The notes under the pieces were generated by a model, which saw only the letters and a list, made by a program, of their open reading frames with translations, was not told where the DNA came from and searched no databases. From positions 62,001 to 126,000 of the forward strand of contig NZ_SHKR01000012.1 of assembly GCF_004217145.1 (NCBI RefSeq): a DNA stretch of 64,000 nt. The letters run 5' to 3'. Position numbers and translations under genes: made by a program. Of the stretch, positions 53,234 to 61,661 are shown in pieces. This DNA is from Kribbella rubisoli (GTDB taxonomy: Bacteria > Actinomycetota > Actinomycetes > Propionibacteriales > Kribbellaceae). How positions within the stretch are numbered: position 1 is the first letter of the stretch; each line of letters starts with the position of its first letter.

Positions 53234-53469
53234 ATCACCGGCGCGGCGAACGTGACGAGCAGGATCCAGGCCATCATCCGATGCCCGGTCTTGCCGCGAT
53301 CGAGCGACGAGGCGAAGTACAGCACGGCGCCTTCCTCGGTGTGCCGGCTCAGCCCCATCCGCTTGGCCTCCTCGGGGCGCGGATCGGGCCGCTCCTCGGC
53401 AAACGCGTCCGGGTGAATCCCGTAATGCGCCGGCCCGGCCGAATCCACGTCGTCACGCTCGGAGAACAT
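53209..53469 (-). CDS. Small C-tail-anchored hypothetical membrane protein
   Basis: 86 aa. ATG 53469 (MFSERDDVD) chosen because GGGAGG is 4 nt upstream; a TTG at 53505 is the longer alternative. An acidic, Pro-rich cytoplasmic part is followed by one C-terminal membrane helix (MMAWILLVTFAAPVIYILLVLL, split here as MMAWILLVTF and APVIYILLVLL). No family is recognised. It overlaps the 3' end of the GlxA gene. Confidence 0.65.
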   Translation of the reverse strand: MFSERDDVDSAGPAHYGIHPDAFAEERPDPRPEEAKRMGLSRHTEEGAVLYFASSLDRGKTGHRMMAWILLVTFAAPVIYILLVLL

Positions 53470-53544
53470 CCAGCCTCCCGCAGGTTGGTGGACCAGGTCG
53501 TCCAACCATGATCACACCAACCAGCAGGATTCGTGCCGCACTTC

Positions 53545-55329
53545 CTACGAGAAGTCCGCCACCCAGGCGTACCGCGTCGGCTTCGAGCCGATGCAGAGGC
53601 CGAGCAGGTCGATCGCCGTGCAGTGTGGCGAGCCCCTCCGCCCGACTCCCAGTGTGGTCAAGCCGCAGTTGAGGATCGTGCCCCGACTCTGCGCCATCAT
53701 CTGGTCGTACGCCTGCTGGGCGCTCCAGTTGTCGCCGCCGGCGGTCGAGTTCGAAGGGCCGAAGCTGTTCGTCGAGCCCGACTTGGCGCGGCTGCTCGCG
53801 TCCGAGCGGGCGCTGCCGGTCAGGCCCGGGTCCTGCTCCAGAGGCGCGCACCCGTTGTTCTTGCGAGCGCTGTCGATCATGTCGAACAGCTGCGACTCGT
53901 TGGCGTCCATACCGCCGTCCCGCGCCGGAGGTGGTGGCGGGGGTGGGGTGGTGGTTGGGGTCTGGGTCGGGCGACTTGTGGAGACTGTGCGGCCCGGTGA
54001 GGTCGGGGCGCTGGTCGCGTTCTCCGAGGTGGGGGAGTCGGTCGGCTCGATGGTGCTCGGGGATTCCGACGGGACCGTGGTCGGGGAGGCGGAGTCCGTC
54101 GGCGTGTCTGTCGGGTTCGCCGTGGGACTGGTGGTCGGGGTGACTGTCGGCGAACTCGTCGGGGTCGCCGTCGGCGGGACCGTCGGCCGCGTGGTCGGGG
54201 TCGCCACGGCAGCCTTGGTGGTCGGGGTGATGTACGTGTCATCGGTCCGCGTGACCATTGGCACCGAAGCGTCCGCGTCGTCGTTCTGCGGCTGATGCAA
54301 CAGGATCCAGGAGATCGGCGTAATCACCAGCACCACGGAAGCCATGGCAATGATCGACCGCCGCCCCCGAGCCCCCCGCTCCCCAGAACCAGCCCGCCGC
54401 GAACCGCGCCCCGGCCCACTACCCCCAGGCCCAGAACCCCCACGCCCACCAGCAGCGCGCGCAGCCCCACGCCCACCGTCCGCACCAGCAGAGCCAGCAC
54501 CATCCGCGCCAGCCGAGTCGGCTCCCGCCAACCCGAGACCAGCACCACCTGTCGCGCCGGCGGAGCCGGCACTAGCCAGTCCGAAGTCGGTAGCACCAGC
54601 AGCGGCAGCGCCTCTTGTGGTGAGTCCAGGGGTGTCAGTGCGTGCTGCTCTGTCGGATTCGCTTAGACCTGCACCTGTGCCGGCGGCGTCGAAGGCGGCT
54701 GCGGCACTCGCTGCACCAGTACCGGCTGTACCAGGGGTCTCAGTGCGTGGGGCTCGGGTGGTGTGGCCGGTGGCGGCCAGGGCGTCGGCTGCTGAGGCGG
54801 CTGGGGTGGGTCGCGAAGGAGTGTCCAGCGACGCCCAGTCGTCGGCGGCGCGGCGGACGGACCAGGTGCCGGCGGTCTCGCCCAGGCCGGTGCGCTCTGT
54901 CGGCTCCGGGGTTTCCGAACGACGTGCTGCACGGCGAGCGCGGGTGGGTGGCTCCGGTTCGGCGCCGGCGATCGGCTGCTCGACCCACGACGGCGTACCA
55001 GCAGGCGTCCGCGTGGGCAGCCCTGAGGTCGCGTCCTCGGGTGCGGTGTAGCTGGGGAGCGCGCCGCGCGGGGCGTACTGCGGGGTTGCCGGGCGGGACT
55101 GGTTGCCTCCGGCCCAGAACGGGTTTTCGTTGGACGCACCGGCGTTCTGCGCCGTGGCCCAGAACGGGGACTCGTCGCTGGAACGCGGTGCGTACCGCGG
55201 TGGTTCGGGTGGTGCGGGCGGGGTGGATTCCGCGGGCGGGGTGGACCGGTTGCCGGACCGCGACGAGCGTGACGCTGCTCGGGTCGCCTTCCTGCGTGGC
55301 TTGTACCGGCCGTTTCCGGACTCGGACAT
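53545..55329 (-). CDS. Large low-complexity protein with degenerate CAP domain
   Basis: 594 aa from ATG 55329. Residues 1-330 are disordered and rich in Ala, Gly, Ser, Thr and Pro; a membrane helix (IIAMASVVLVITPISWILL) near 345-365 is followed by a Pro/Thr-rich stalk of about 100 residues ending in a run of prolines, then a C-terminal CAP/SCP-like domain. That domain keeps GCAPL, TILNCGLTTLGVG and the overall length, but has lost the His residues found in its two neighbours (HRANILNC has become RGTILNC). It is a type II surface protein, probably structurally CAP-like but not metal-binding. Confidence 0.8.
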   Translation of the reverse strand: MSESGNGRYKPRRKATRAASRSSRSGNRSTPPAESTPPAPPEPPRYAPRSSDESPFWATAQNAGASNENPFWAGGNQSRPATPQYAPRGALPSYTAPEDATSGLPTRTPAGTPSWVEQPIAGAEPEPPTRARRAARRSETPEPTERTGLGETAGTWSVRRAADDWASLDTPSRPTPAASAADALAATGHTTRAPRTETPGTAGTGAASAAAAFDAAGTGAGLSESDRAARTDTPGLTTRGAAAAGATDFGLASAGSAGATGGAGLGLAGADSAGADGAGSAGADGGRGAARAAGGRGGSGPGGSGPGRGSRRAGSGERGARGRRSIIAMASVVLVITPISWILLHQPQNDDADASVPMVTRTDDTYITPTTKAAVATPTTRPTVPPTATPTSSPTVTPTTSPTANPTDTPTDSASPTTVPSESPSTIEPTDSPTSENATSAPTSPGRTVSTSRPTQTPTTTPPPPPPPARDGGMDANESQLFDMIDSARKNNGCAPLEQDPGLTGSARSDASSRAKSGSTNSFGPSNSTAGGDNWSAQQAYDQMMAQSRGTILNCGLTTLGVGRRGSPHCTAIDLLGLCIGSKPTRYAWVADFS

Positions 55330-55442
55330 TATTTCGTTGTTCCCTTCAAAGTCGCGCCCCCAAGACGTGCCTCATCAGCCGTCTCACCGGAGCCCCCCAG
55401 GAACGTCCGGCGACATGACAAGGTCGGATCTACCCGCGGCGA

Positions 55443-55461
55443 CCGGCCGTGAACCGGCCGG
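55443..55461 (-). terminator. Small hairpin downstream of the middle CAP gene
   Basis: CCGGCCG (55443-55449) and CGGCCGG (55455-55461), 5-nt loop, 71 bp past the stop of the CAP gene at 55532. Possible terminator; no U tract. The remaining 55330-55531 stretch has no gene. Confidence 0.4.
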
Positions 55462-55531
55462 ACATTGTGGGCCTGAGACAACGTCTCGCCCGCACTCGGT
55501 GATCTGCACACAATGACAACCACAACGGCCC

Positions 55532-56512
55532 TCAGCTCCGGCCGAAGTCCTGGACCCAGCTGCCCGGTCCGTAGTTGGACTTGACCTGCCCCGGGTCGTA
55601 GCCGATGCCGATCGTGGTGAACTTGCAGTTGAGGATGTTCGCGCGGTGGCCGTCGCTCTGCATCCAGGCCGCGACCACCTTCTGGGCGGTGTCGTAGCCG
55701 GCCGCGATGTTCTCGCCCCAGCTCGACCCGCGGTACCCGGCAGCCTTCATCCGGTCGCCGGGGTCCTGACCGTCAGGGTTGGTGTGGTCCATGTAGTGCC
55801 GCCGGACCATGTCTGACGCGTGCTTCCCGGCTGCCTTGACGAGCGCACTGTCCAGCCGGAGCGGACCGCAGCCCTGCTGCTGACGGATCTGGTTCGTGTA
55901 GTCGAGGACCTGCCGCTCCTGCGTGCTCGTGCCGCCACCGCTCGGCGGCGGCGGAGTGTCGGTCGGAGTCGGTTCGGTACTGCGGGTCTTCGTCGGCTCA
56001 GGCGTCGAACTCGACGTCTTCATCGGGTAGCTCGGCTTCGGCCGCCCGCCGCTGGTCGTCCGCGTGTTGCCCGGCGAGCTCGGCGGCACGGTCACAGTCG
56101 TCACGCCGGCCGTCGGAGCAGTCGGAGTCGTGAGTACGCCGGTAGGCGTGACACCCGGCGTACCGGGGCTGGTCGGAGTGGCCGACGTGGACGACGAGAC
56201 CGCGCCCGGGCCGAGCGCCGGCGTACCGACGACTGCCGTGGTCGTGCGACCGTTCGGCAGCGTCTTGGTGATCGTGACGAGCGGCGTACCGGCGTTGTCG
56301 CCCGAGCCGCCGTCGATGCGCGTGTCCTCGGAGACGTTCAGAACCTTGGCAGCGCCGTCGGTCCGCGAGTTGTCGTGGGACATCAGCCAGACGACCGGCC
56401 CGATCGCGAGCAGCACCGACAAAGCGCTGACAACAGGGGCGACCAGGCCACGGCTCCGCCTGGGAGCACGTCTGTTGCCGCGGTGCCGCCGGGGGGTAGG
56501 CGAATCCGTCAT
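55532..56512 (-). CDS. CAP/SCP-domain surface protein (copy 2)
   Basis: 326 aa. A basic N-terminus, a membrane helix (VVSALSVLLAIGPVVWLM) near residues 26-45, a Thr/Pro-rich linker to about 195, and a canonical bacterial CAP domain: HASDMVRRHYMDH, WGENIAAGYD, DGHRANILNC, and IGIGYD..SWVQDFG. The two His and two Glu form the usual cavity; paired Cys in GCGPL and ILNC probably bond. CAP proteins of actinobacteria are extracellular with mostly unknown roles (some proposed in wall or lipid binding). A small hairpin lies in the leader. Confidence 0.92.
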   Translation of the reverse strand: MTDSPTPRRHRGNRRAPRRSRGLVAPVVSALSVLLAIGPVVWLMSHDNSRTDGAAKVLNVSEDTRIDGGSGDNAGTPLVTITKTLPNGRTTTAVVGTPALGPGAVSSSTSATPTSPGTPGVTPTGVLTTPTAPTAGVTTVTVPPSSPGNTRTTSGGRPKPSYPMKTSSSTPEPTKTRSTEPTPTDTPPPPSGGGTSTQERQVLDYTNQIRQQQGCGPLRLDSALVKAAGKHASDMVRRHYMDHTNPDGQDPGDRMKAAGYRGSSWGENIAAGYDTAQKVVAAWMQSDGHRANILNCKFTTIGIGYDPGQVKSNYGPGSWVQDFGRS

Positions 56513-56576
56513 GGGATGGGCGAATCCTCTTCGTTCTTCGTCGTACCGAGTGTCGCGTCGTTCCCCGTTGGTCCAG

Positions 56577-56591
56577 CCAGGTCCCCCCTGG
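56577..56591 (-). promoter_or_regulatory. G-loop hairpin in the leader of CAP gene 2
   Basis: CCAGG-TCCCC-CCTGG on the + strand, i.e. CCAGG-GGGGA-CCTGG in the mRNA, 65 nt before the ATG. It resembles the G-rich-loop hairpins in the leader of the lamin-tail gene. The rest of 56513-56708 contains several TTAACG/CGTTAA-like motifs but no gene. Confidence 0.35.
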
Positions 56592-56708
56592 TTACCGAAC
56601 AGGAACCTTAACGGACCCGCGAGGTCATCGTTACAGGTCTGCGACGCCTCTTAACGATTCCCGAAGGTTGCTCGGGCAACGATTAACGAACAGGGCCGGA
56701 ACGGCTGA

Positions 56709-57518
56709 TCATCCGCCGAAGTCCTGCACCCAACTGCCGTTGCCCCAGTCCGGCTTCACCTGGCCGCTGTCGTACCCGATGCCGATCATCGTGTAGGTGC
56801 AGTTGAGGATGTTCGCGCGGTGGCCGGGGCTGTTCATCCAGCCGGTGACGACCGCCGACGGGCTCGAGTAGCCAACGGCAATGTTCTCGGCCATCGCACC
56901 GCCCTTGAACCCGGCGGACTTCATCCGGTCGAACGGGCTGCGGCCGTCCAGGCTGTCGTGCGCGAAGTAGTGCTGGTCGACCATGTCCGAGGCATGCGCC
57001 TGGGCCGCTTTGGTGAGGGCGCTGTTGGTGCGCAGCGGTCCGCAGCCGGCCTTGGCCCGCTCCTGGTTGGTGAGAGCAAGCACTTGTGCCGCAGAGCCAC
57101 CGCTGGGCTTGGAAGTCGTCGTCGGCTTCGGAGTTGCGGTGTGGCTCGGCTTCGTCGTCGGCTTGGACGTCGTCCTGGTGGGCTTCGGGGTCGGCGTACG
57201 TGAGCTGTCCCGGCTCGGGGCCGTGGTCGACCGGGTCGGCTTCGGGGTCGGGGTCTTCGTCGTGGCGCGCGTCGGCGTAGGTATCGGCGTCGAGTTGGGT
57301 GTGTACGACGGAGTCGTCGGACGCCTCGGAGTCGCCTTCGGGGCGTCGTCGCCGGCCGGCGCGACGGACGTGATCGGGTTCTCCTGGCTGGTCGGTTTGC
57401 TGCTGCCGGTCTGACGTACGACGAACCACCCGACGCCGACCAGCAGGACCAGAGCAGACAGCGACGCGATGAGAGGACCGGCCACGCCGCTGGCAAGTGA
57501 CCGTTTGTGGTTCGTCAT
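56709..57518 (-). CDS. CAP/SCP-domain surface protein (copy 3)
   Basis: 269 aa from ATG 57518 (MTNHKRSLASG), AAGGG upstream. Membrane helix at 18-40 (LIASLSALVLLVGVGWFVV), a Thr/Lys/Pro-rich stalk (about 50-140) with KPTRTTSKPTTKP-like repeats, and a canonical CAP domain with HASDMVDQHYFAHD, MAENIAVGYS and GHRANILNC. It is very similar to copy 2 in the CAP domain, indicating tandem duplication. Follows the GNAT gene by 81 bp. Confidence 0.92.
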   Translation of the reverse strand: MTNHKRSLASGVAGPLIASLSALVLLVGVGWFVVRQTGSSKPTSQENPITSVAPAGDDAPKATPRRPTTPSYTPNSTPIPTPTRATTKTPTPKPTRSTTAPSRDSSRTPTPKPTRTTSKPTTKPSHTATPKPTTTSKPSGGSAAQVLALTNQERAKAGCGPLRTNSALTKAAQAHASDMVDQHYFAHDSLDGRSPFDRMKSAGFKGGAMAENIAVGYSSPSAVVTGWMNSPGHRANILNCTYTMIGIGYDSGQVKPDWGNGSWVQDFGG

Positions 57519-57599
57519 GGTGAGCACCCTTGCCCAGGCCGGCGTTTGCCGACCCACTCAAAGACGCCCCTTGACAAACCTTTGACTATCGCAGTCGTT

Positions 57600-58265
57600 T
57601 CAAACGGTTGACCGGGCGATGACGATATCGGCGATGACCTTCCAGCCCAGGCTTCGGTACAGGCGCAGGCCGTCGATCGAGGCGATCAGGATGCCGCGTT
57701 TGGCGCCCTTCGCCGCGGCCGCTTCGACCAGCGACGCCATCACCGCACTGCCGAGTCCGCGTCGCCGATGGGCCGGATCCGTCTCGATCCGGTCCGCGAC
57801 CGCGTCCTCACCGACGACCGCCATCCGCCCGCTCGACACCACTCCGCCGTGCATGGTGGCGCGGGTGATGATCAGGTTGTCCTCGAGTTCGGTGTGCAAC
57901 GCATATCGCTCGTGCAGCTTCAACGCCGGCTGCTCCGAGAGCTGGATCGTCATCAGCCAGTCCTGGTCCTGCTGGACCTCGAGCCCGAGGTCCTCCAGCT
58001 GCTCGATCCGGGCTTCCTTGTCATCGGTGGCCAGAGTGATCCAGCCCGCGCCGCGCCCGCCGCCGTCGGCCGAGGCCAGCTGGGCGGCACGCTCCACACG
58101 TTCCGGTTTGTCGTCGGCATCCAGTACGACGTACTCCGTCGGACGGCTCTCCTCACCCGCACGGACGATCAAGATGCCGTCGTTGTCGTCCTCCACTGTG
58201 GTCCAGCCCCGCGAGACGGACCACCCGGCCTGCCAGCGGCGGACGAGTTCCTCACGATCTCTCAC
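57600..58265 (-). CDS. GNAT family acetyltransferase with N-terminal extension
   Basis: 221 aa from GTG 58265 (TTG 58277 is an alternative). The C-terminal GNAT domain has the acetyl-CoA loop ETDPAHRRRGLGSAVMASL and ends with IDGLRLYRSLGWKV. The first 110 residues are a separate, GNAT-like or pseudo-GNAT domain without the pyrophosphate loop. Substrate unknown. It is upstream of and co-directional with the CAP genes. Confidence 0.85.
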   Translation of the reverse strand: MRDREELVRRWQAGWSVSRGWTTVEDDNDGILIVRAGEESRPTEYVVLDADDKPERVERAAQLASADGGGRGAGWITLATDDKEARIEQLEDLGLEVQQDQDWLMTIQLSEQPALKLHERYALHTELEDNLIITRATMHGGVVSSGRMAVVGEDAVADRIETDPAHRRRGLGSAVMASLVEAAAAKGAKRGILIASIDGLRLYRSLGWKVIADIVIARSTV

Positions 58266-58371
58266 CCGTCGATTCAATCAGCCCGCAACCGCCACGGCGA
58301 GGGGAACTGGTGTCGCTTGACACCAACTGGCCGTGAATTTCCGCCTGCAGGCTGTCACCATTACGCCCTGG

Positions 58372-58462
58372 ACGTCTCAGGGGTCAACCCCTGAGCTGGT
58401 CGGTTGCGCCTCCGGATTCTCGGCGGCCAACCGGCCGTCCAAGGGGTTGACCCCTGAGACGT
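58372..58462. repeat. 91-bp inverted repeat with self-complementary arms
   Basis: Arms 58372-58392 and 58442-58462 are perfect 21-bp reverse complements with a 49-bp loop. Each arm also contains its own hairpin, AGGGGT-CA-ACCCCT type, so the element can fold as one large stem or two small ones. It lies 18 bp after the stop of the tandem GNAT gene and may serve as its terminator. The rest of 58266-58479 holds no gene. Confidence 0.85.
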
Positions 58463-58479
58463 ACGAGGCGGGGGCGGGG

Positions 58480-59610
58480 TCAGCGCGCGGCGTACTCGTC
58501 GGCGAGCAGGTCGAAGATCAGGTCGTTGTCGTAGTTGCCGTCGCGGCGTGGAATGGCCGCGCGCTCCGTCCCGACGTGGGTGAATCCGTTGGCCTCGGCA
58601 ACATGCGCGGACGCGCTGTTGCCCTCGGCAGCCTTCACCACCAGCCGGCGCCGGCCCAGGCCGCCTTCCGCGACGGGCTTGAACGCGTGCGGGATCAGCA
58701 GCTGGACCGCCGAGGTCATCACCTTCCGGCCGCGCGCGTCCGGGTGCATCCAGTACCCGATCTCGCCCATGGTCGCGTCCATCCGGTTGTTCAAATGGAA
58801 GACGCTGACGTTCCCGAGCAGCTGATCGGTCGCTGGATCGGCGATTGCCCACGCCACACCTTCGCCGCTTGCCATCATGTGCAGCCGGGTCTTGATGAAC
58901 CCGTCCGCGTCCTCCAGCCGGTACGGCGACGGCATCCCCGACAGCCACAGCTGCGTCCGCTCGTCGCTGCACGCCTCCTGTACGCGTTGCGCGTCCGAGT
59001 CCCGCAGCCCGCGTAAACGGATCCCGTTGCCTTCGAGCTCCGGCACTGACCACCAGTTGCCCTGCGGCTCGAGCTCGTCCTCACGGCCGAGCGTCGCGAC
59101 CCATTCGTCCTTCCTGGAACCGCGCGTGCGGCCGCCGCCCTGCACGCGGACGAGCTCGCGGAAGCCCACCTTCCAGGCGACCCGGCGGCTCGCGTAGTTC
59201 CCGACGAACGCGCGCCAGATCACCCGGTCCCAGCCGAGACCGTCGAACGCGTACCGCACCGCGAGCTTCAGCGCCCGCGTCATCACCCCGTTGCCGCGGA
59301 CCTCCGGCCCCAGTGCGAACCCGACCTCGCCGACGCCGCCTTCGCCGTCACCGAGATCGATCGTGCCGGCGTACCGGCCGTCGTACTCGATCGCCCAGGC
59401 CCACATCGTGTTCGTGCGCCAGCCGTTCGGAACCATCTCGGTCAGGAAGTTGACCGCGTGCTCGTGCAGGTACGGCACCGGGATCGTGGTCCACTCCTGC
59501 ATCACCGGGTCCTGGCACATCCGGTAGGCGGGCTCCACATCGTCGACGGTGTGGGCACGGAGCGTCACCACGCCGTCGGTCAGAACCGGAACGTCCTCGG
59601 GAAATCGCAT
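58480..59610 (-). CDS. Two-domain GNAT (RimJ/RimL-type) acetyltransferase
   Basis: 376 aa made of two Acetyltransf_3-type domains (about 1-180 and 195-376). The first carries GFALGPEVRGNGVMTRALK, the second GYWMHPDARGRKVMTSAVQ as acetyl-CoA loops, so both look intact. Each has the WRAFV/LVVKA strand and the 'NxxS' asparagine region. RimJ/L-type proteins acetylate N-terminal amino groups or small amines. Two fused domains are common in actinobacteria. Confidence 0.9.
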   Translation of the reverse strand: MRFPEDVPVLTDGVVTLRAHTVDDVEPAYRMCQDPVMQEWTTIPVPYLHEHAVNFLTEMVPNGWRTNTMWAWAIEYDGRYAGTIDLGDGEGGVGEVGFALGPEVRGNGVMTRALKLAVRYAFDGLGWDRVIWRAFVGNYASRRVAWKVGFRELVRVQGGGRTRGSRKDEWVATLGREDELEPQGNWWSVPELEGNGIRLRGLRDSDAQRVQEACSDERTQLWLSGMPSPYRLEDADGFIKTRLHMMASGEGVAWAIADPATDQLLGNVSVFHLNNRMDATMGEIGYWMHPDARGRKVMTSAVQLLIPHAFKPVAEGGLGRRRLVVKAAEGNSASAHVAEANGFTHVGTERAAIPRRDGNYDNDLIFDLLADEYAAR

Positions 59611-59689
59611 ACCTCAGGGTGACGCGCTGCCACCGGCCGGGCAACGCATTTGAACGAGCGGAGCGAGTTCATCGTCAGGCGCTCCTTCC

Positions 59690-59718
59690 CTGACACGGAG
59701 AGCAATCGAGATTAGGCT
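59690..59718 (+). promoter_or_regulatory. Promoter giving a leaderless DeoR transcript
   Basis: CTGACA (59690-59695), 17-nt spacer, TAGGCT (59713-59718); the GTG start is 7 nt further, at the expected transcript start. Confidence 0.7.
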
Positions 59719-59725
59719 GTGAGCT

Positions 59726-60538
59726 GTGAACGCAGCCGGAGCAGAGCCGCCACGCGGCCGGGGTGGGCAGCTGGCCGCTCAGCGACAGGCCACGATCGTT
59801 GCCGAAGTCAACAGTCGGGGCGCGATCACCGTGGCCGAGCTGGTCGATCGGTTCGGTGTCTCGGACATGACGATCCGGCGCGACCTCGACGCCCTGGACT
59901 CCAGCGGCCTGCTGCACAAGGTGCACGGCGGCGCGACGTCGGTCGGCCTGCGCAGTGCACACGAGCCCGGGTTCGACGCCAAGCTGACGCAGGAGTCCGC
60001 GGCCAAGCAGGCGATCGCGGCCGAAGCCGCGACCAGGGTCCAGCCGGACAGCGCGATCGGCATCGGCGCCGGTACGACGACGTACGCGCTGGCTCGTCAG
60101 CTGCTCCGGGTGGAGAACCTGACCGTGGTGACGAACTCGGCGCGGATCGCCGACGTGTTCCACGGCAACGCGCGCTCGGACCGCACTGTCGTGCTGATCG
60201 GCGGCATCCGTACGCCGTCGGACGCGCTCGTCGGGCCGATCGCGACCGCGGCGCTGGCGTCGCTGCATCTCGACCTGTTGTTCCTCGGCGCGCACGGTGT
60301 CGACGCCGAGCACGGGTTGAGTACGCCGAACCTGATGGAGGCCGAGACCAACCGGTCGTTCATCGCCGCCAGCCGCGAGATCGTCGTGGTCGCGGACCAC
60401 ACCAAGTGGGGGACCGTCGGCCTGAGCACGTTCGCGACCTGGTCGGACCTGGACGTCATCGTGACCGACAACGGCCTGTCGACCCCGGCCCGCAAGGCCA
60501 TGCGCGACACGGGTTGCGACCTCGTTATCGCTAGCTGA
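59726..60538 (+). CDS. DeoR/GlpR family transcriptional regulator
   Basis: 270 aa from GTG 59726. N-terminal winged helix (RQATIVAEVNSRGAITVAELVDRFGVSDMTIRRDL), then the DeoR sensor domain with IGIGAGTTTYALARQL and KWGTVGLSTFATW, which binds sugar phosphates in the family. It is convergent with galT-galK and overlaps galK by 8 bp. It is thus a candidate regulator of galactose use, though no operator was proved. In the sensor domain the AGTTT phosphate site is intact. Confidence 0.93.
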   Translation: MNAAGAEPPRGRGGQLAAQRQATIVAEVNSRGAITVAELVDRFGVSDMTIRRDLDALDSSGLLHKVHGGATSVGLRSAHEPGFDAKLTQESAAKQAIAAEAATRVQPDSAIGIGAGTTTYALARQLLRVENLTVVTNSARIADVFHGNARSDRTVVLIGGIRTPSDALVGPIATAALASLHLDLLFLGAHGVDAEHGLSTPNLMEAETNRSFIAASREIVVVADHTKWGTVGLSTFATWSDLDVIVTDNGLSTPARKAMRDTGCDLVIAS

Positions 60539-61661
60539 GGCGAGAAGCACCGGCCGACGGAGCCGCGGCGAGCGCGCTGGGTGCGCTGAAACCGTGCTCT
60601 GCAAAGGCCTTCTCGATCGCGGCCAGCACCGACTCGGACGCATCCGCCTCCACGAGCGCGATGATGCAACCGCCGAAACCGCCGCCGGTCATCCGCGCAC
60701 CGAGAGCATCTGCTTCAAGCGCGGTATCGACCGCGACGTCGAGCTCCGGCACGGTGATCTCGAAGTCGTCGCGCAATGACGCGTGCGACGCGGTGAACAG
60801 CGGGCCGACCTCGCGCAGCTTGCCGGCGTGCATCAACGCGACCGCGTCCTCCACCCGGCGGATCTCGGTCACCACATGCCGCACGCGACGCCGTACGACG
60901 TCGTCCGGCAACCGCGCCAGCGCATCGTCAAGCTCCTCGAACGCGATCGACCGCAGAGCCGGTACGCCGAGCTCGGCCGCCGCCTGCTCGCAGCTCTTCC
61001 GGCGCGCGGCGTACTCACCGTCGACATGCCGGTGGGGTGCCTTCACGTCGACGACCAGCAGAGCGAGGTTGTCGGCCGCGGGGTTGAACGGGATCTGCTC
61101 GGTCGACATCGCGCGGATGTCGAAGTACAAGGCGTGGCCCTCGGTGCAGCACATCGAGGCCATCTGGTCCATCAGCCCGACCGGCGCACCGACGTACTTG
61201 TTCTCGGCCTTCTGCGCGAGCCGGGCGACCTCGCCGGGGTCGACCTCGATCTCGCGCAGGCCGAGCAGGGCGACCAGCGTCGCGCAGAGCAGGGCCGCGG
61301 ACGACGACAGGCCGGCGCCGGAGGGGATGTCCGACTCGAACCGCAGGTTCGCGCCGCCGATCGGGTAGCCGGACTCGCGCAGGATCCAGGCCGCACCGGC
61401 CGGGTACGCCGCCCAGTCACCGACCGATCCCGGGGCGAGCTCGTCGATCACGAACTCGGTGACGCCCTTGTGTCCGGCCGAAGCGACCGCGATCCGGCCG
61501 TCGTCGCGCTTCGAGGCGGTGACGACGATCCGGTTCGGCAGGGCGATCGGGAGGACGAGCCCGTCGTTGTAGTCGGTGTGCTCGCCGATCAGGTTGACCC
61601 GTCCCGGCGCGCGCCAGCTGCCGTCCGGCGTCGTACCGAAGACCTTCTCGAAGGAGCTCAC
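60531..61661 (-). CDS. galK: Galactokinase
   Basis: 376 aa from GTG 61661, overlapping the galT stop as GTGA. GHMP kinase motifs: APGRVNLIGEHTDYNDG (galactose binding), IPSGAGLSSSAALL (ATP loop) and RMTGGGFGGCIIAL. It phosphorylates galactose to galactose-1-phosphate, the substrate of GalT upstream. Together these give the first two Leloir steps; galE is not in the window. Confidence 0.97.
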   Translation of the reverse strand: MSSFEKVFGTTPDGSWRAPGRVNLIGEHTDYNDGLVLPIALPNRIVVTASKRDDGRIAVASAGHKGVTEFVIDELAPGSVGDWAAYPAGAAWILRESGYPIGGANLRFESDIPSGAGLSSSAALLCATLVALLGLREIEVDPGEVARLAQKAENKYVGAPVGLMDQMASMCCTEGHALYFDIRAMSTEQIPFNPAADNLALLVVDVKAPHRHVDGEYAARRKSCEQAAAELGVPALRSIAFEELDDALARLPDDVVRRRVRHVVTEIRRVEDAVALMHAGKLREVGPLFTASHASLRDDFEITVPELDVAVDTALEADALGARMTGGGFGGCIIALVEADASESVLAAIEKAFAEHGFSAPSALAAAPSAGASRLS

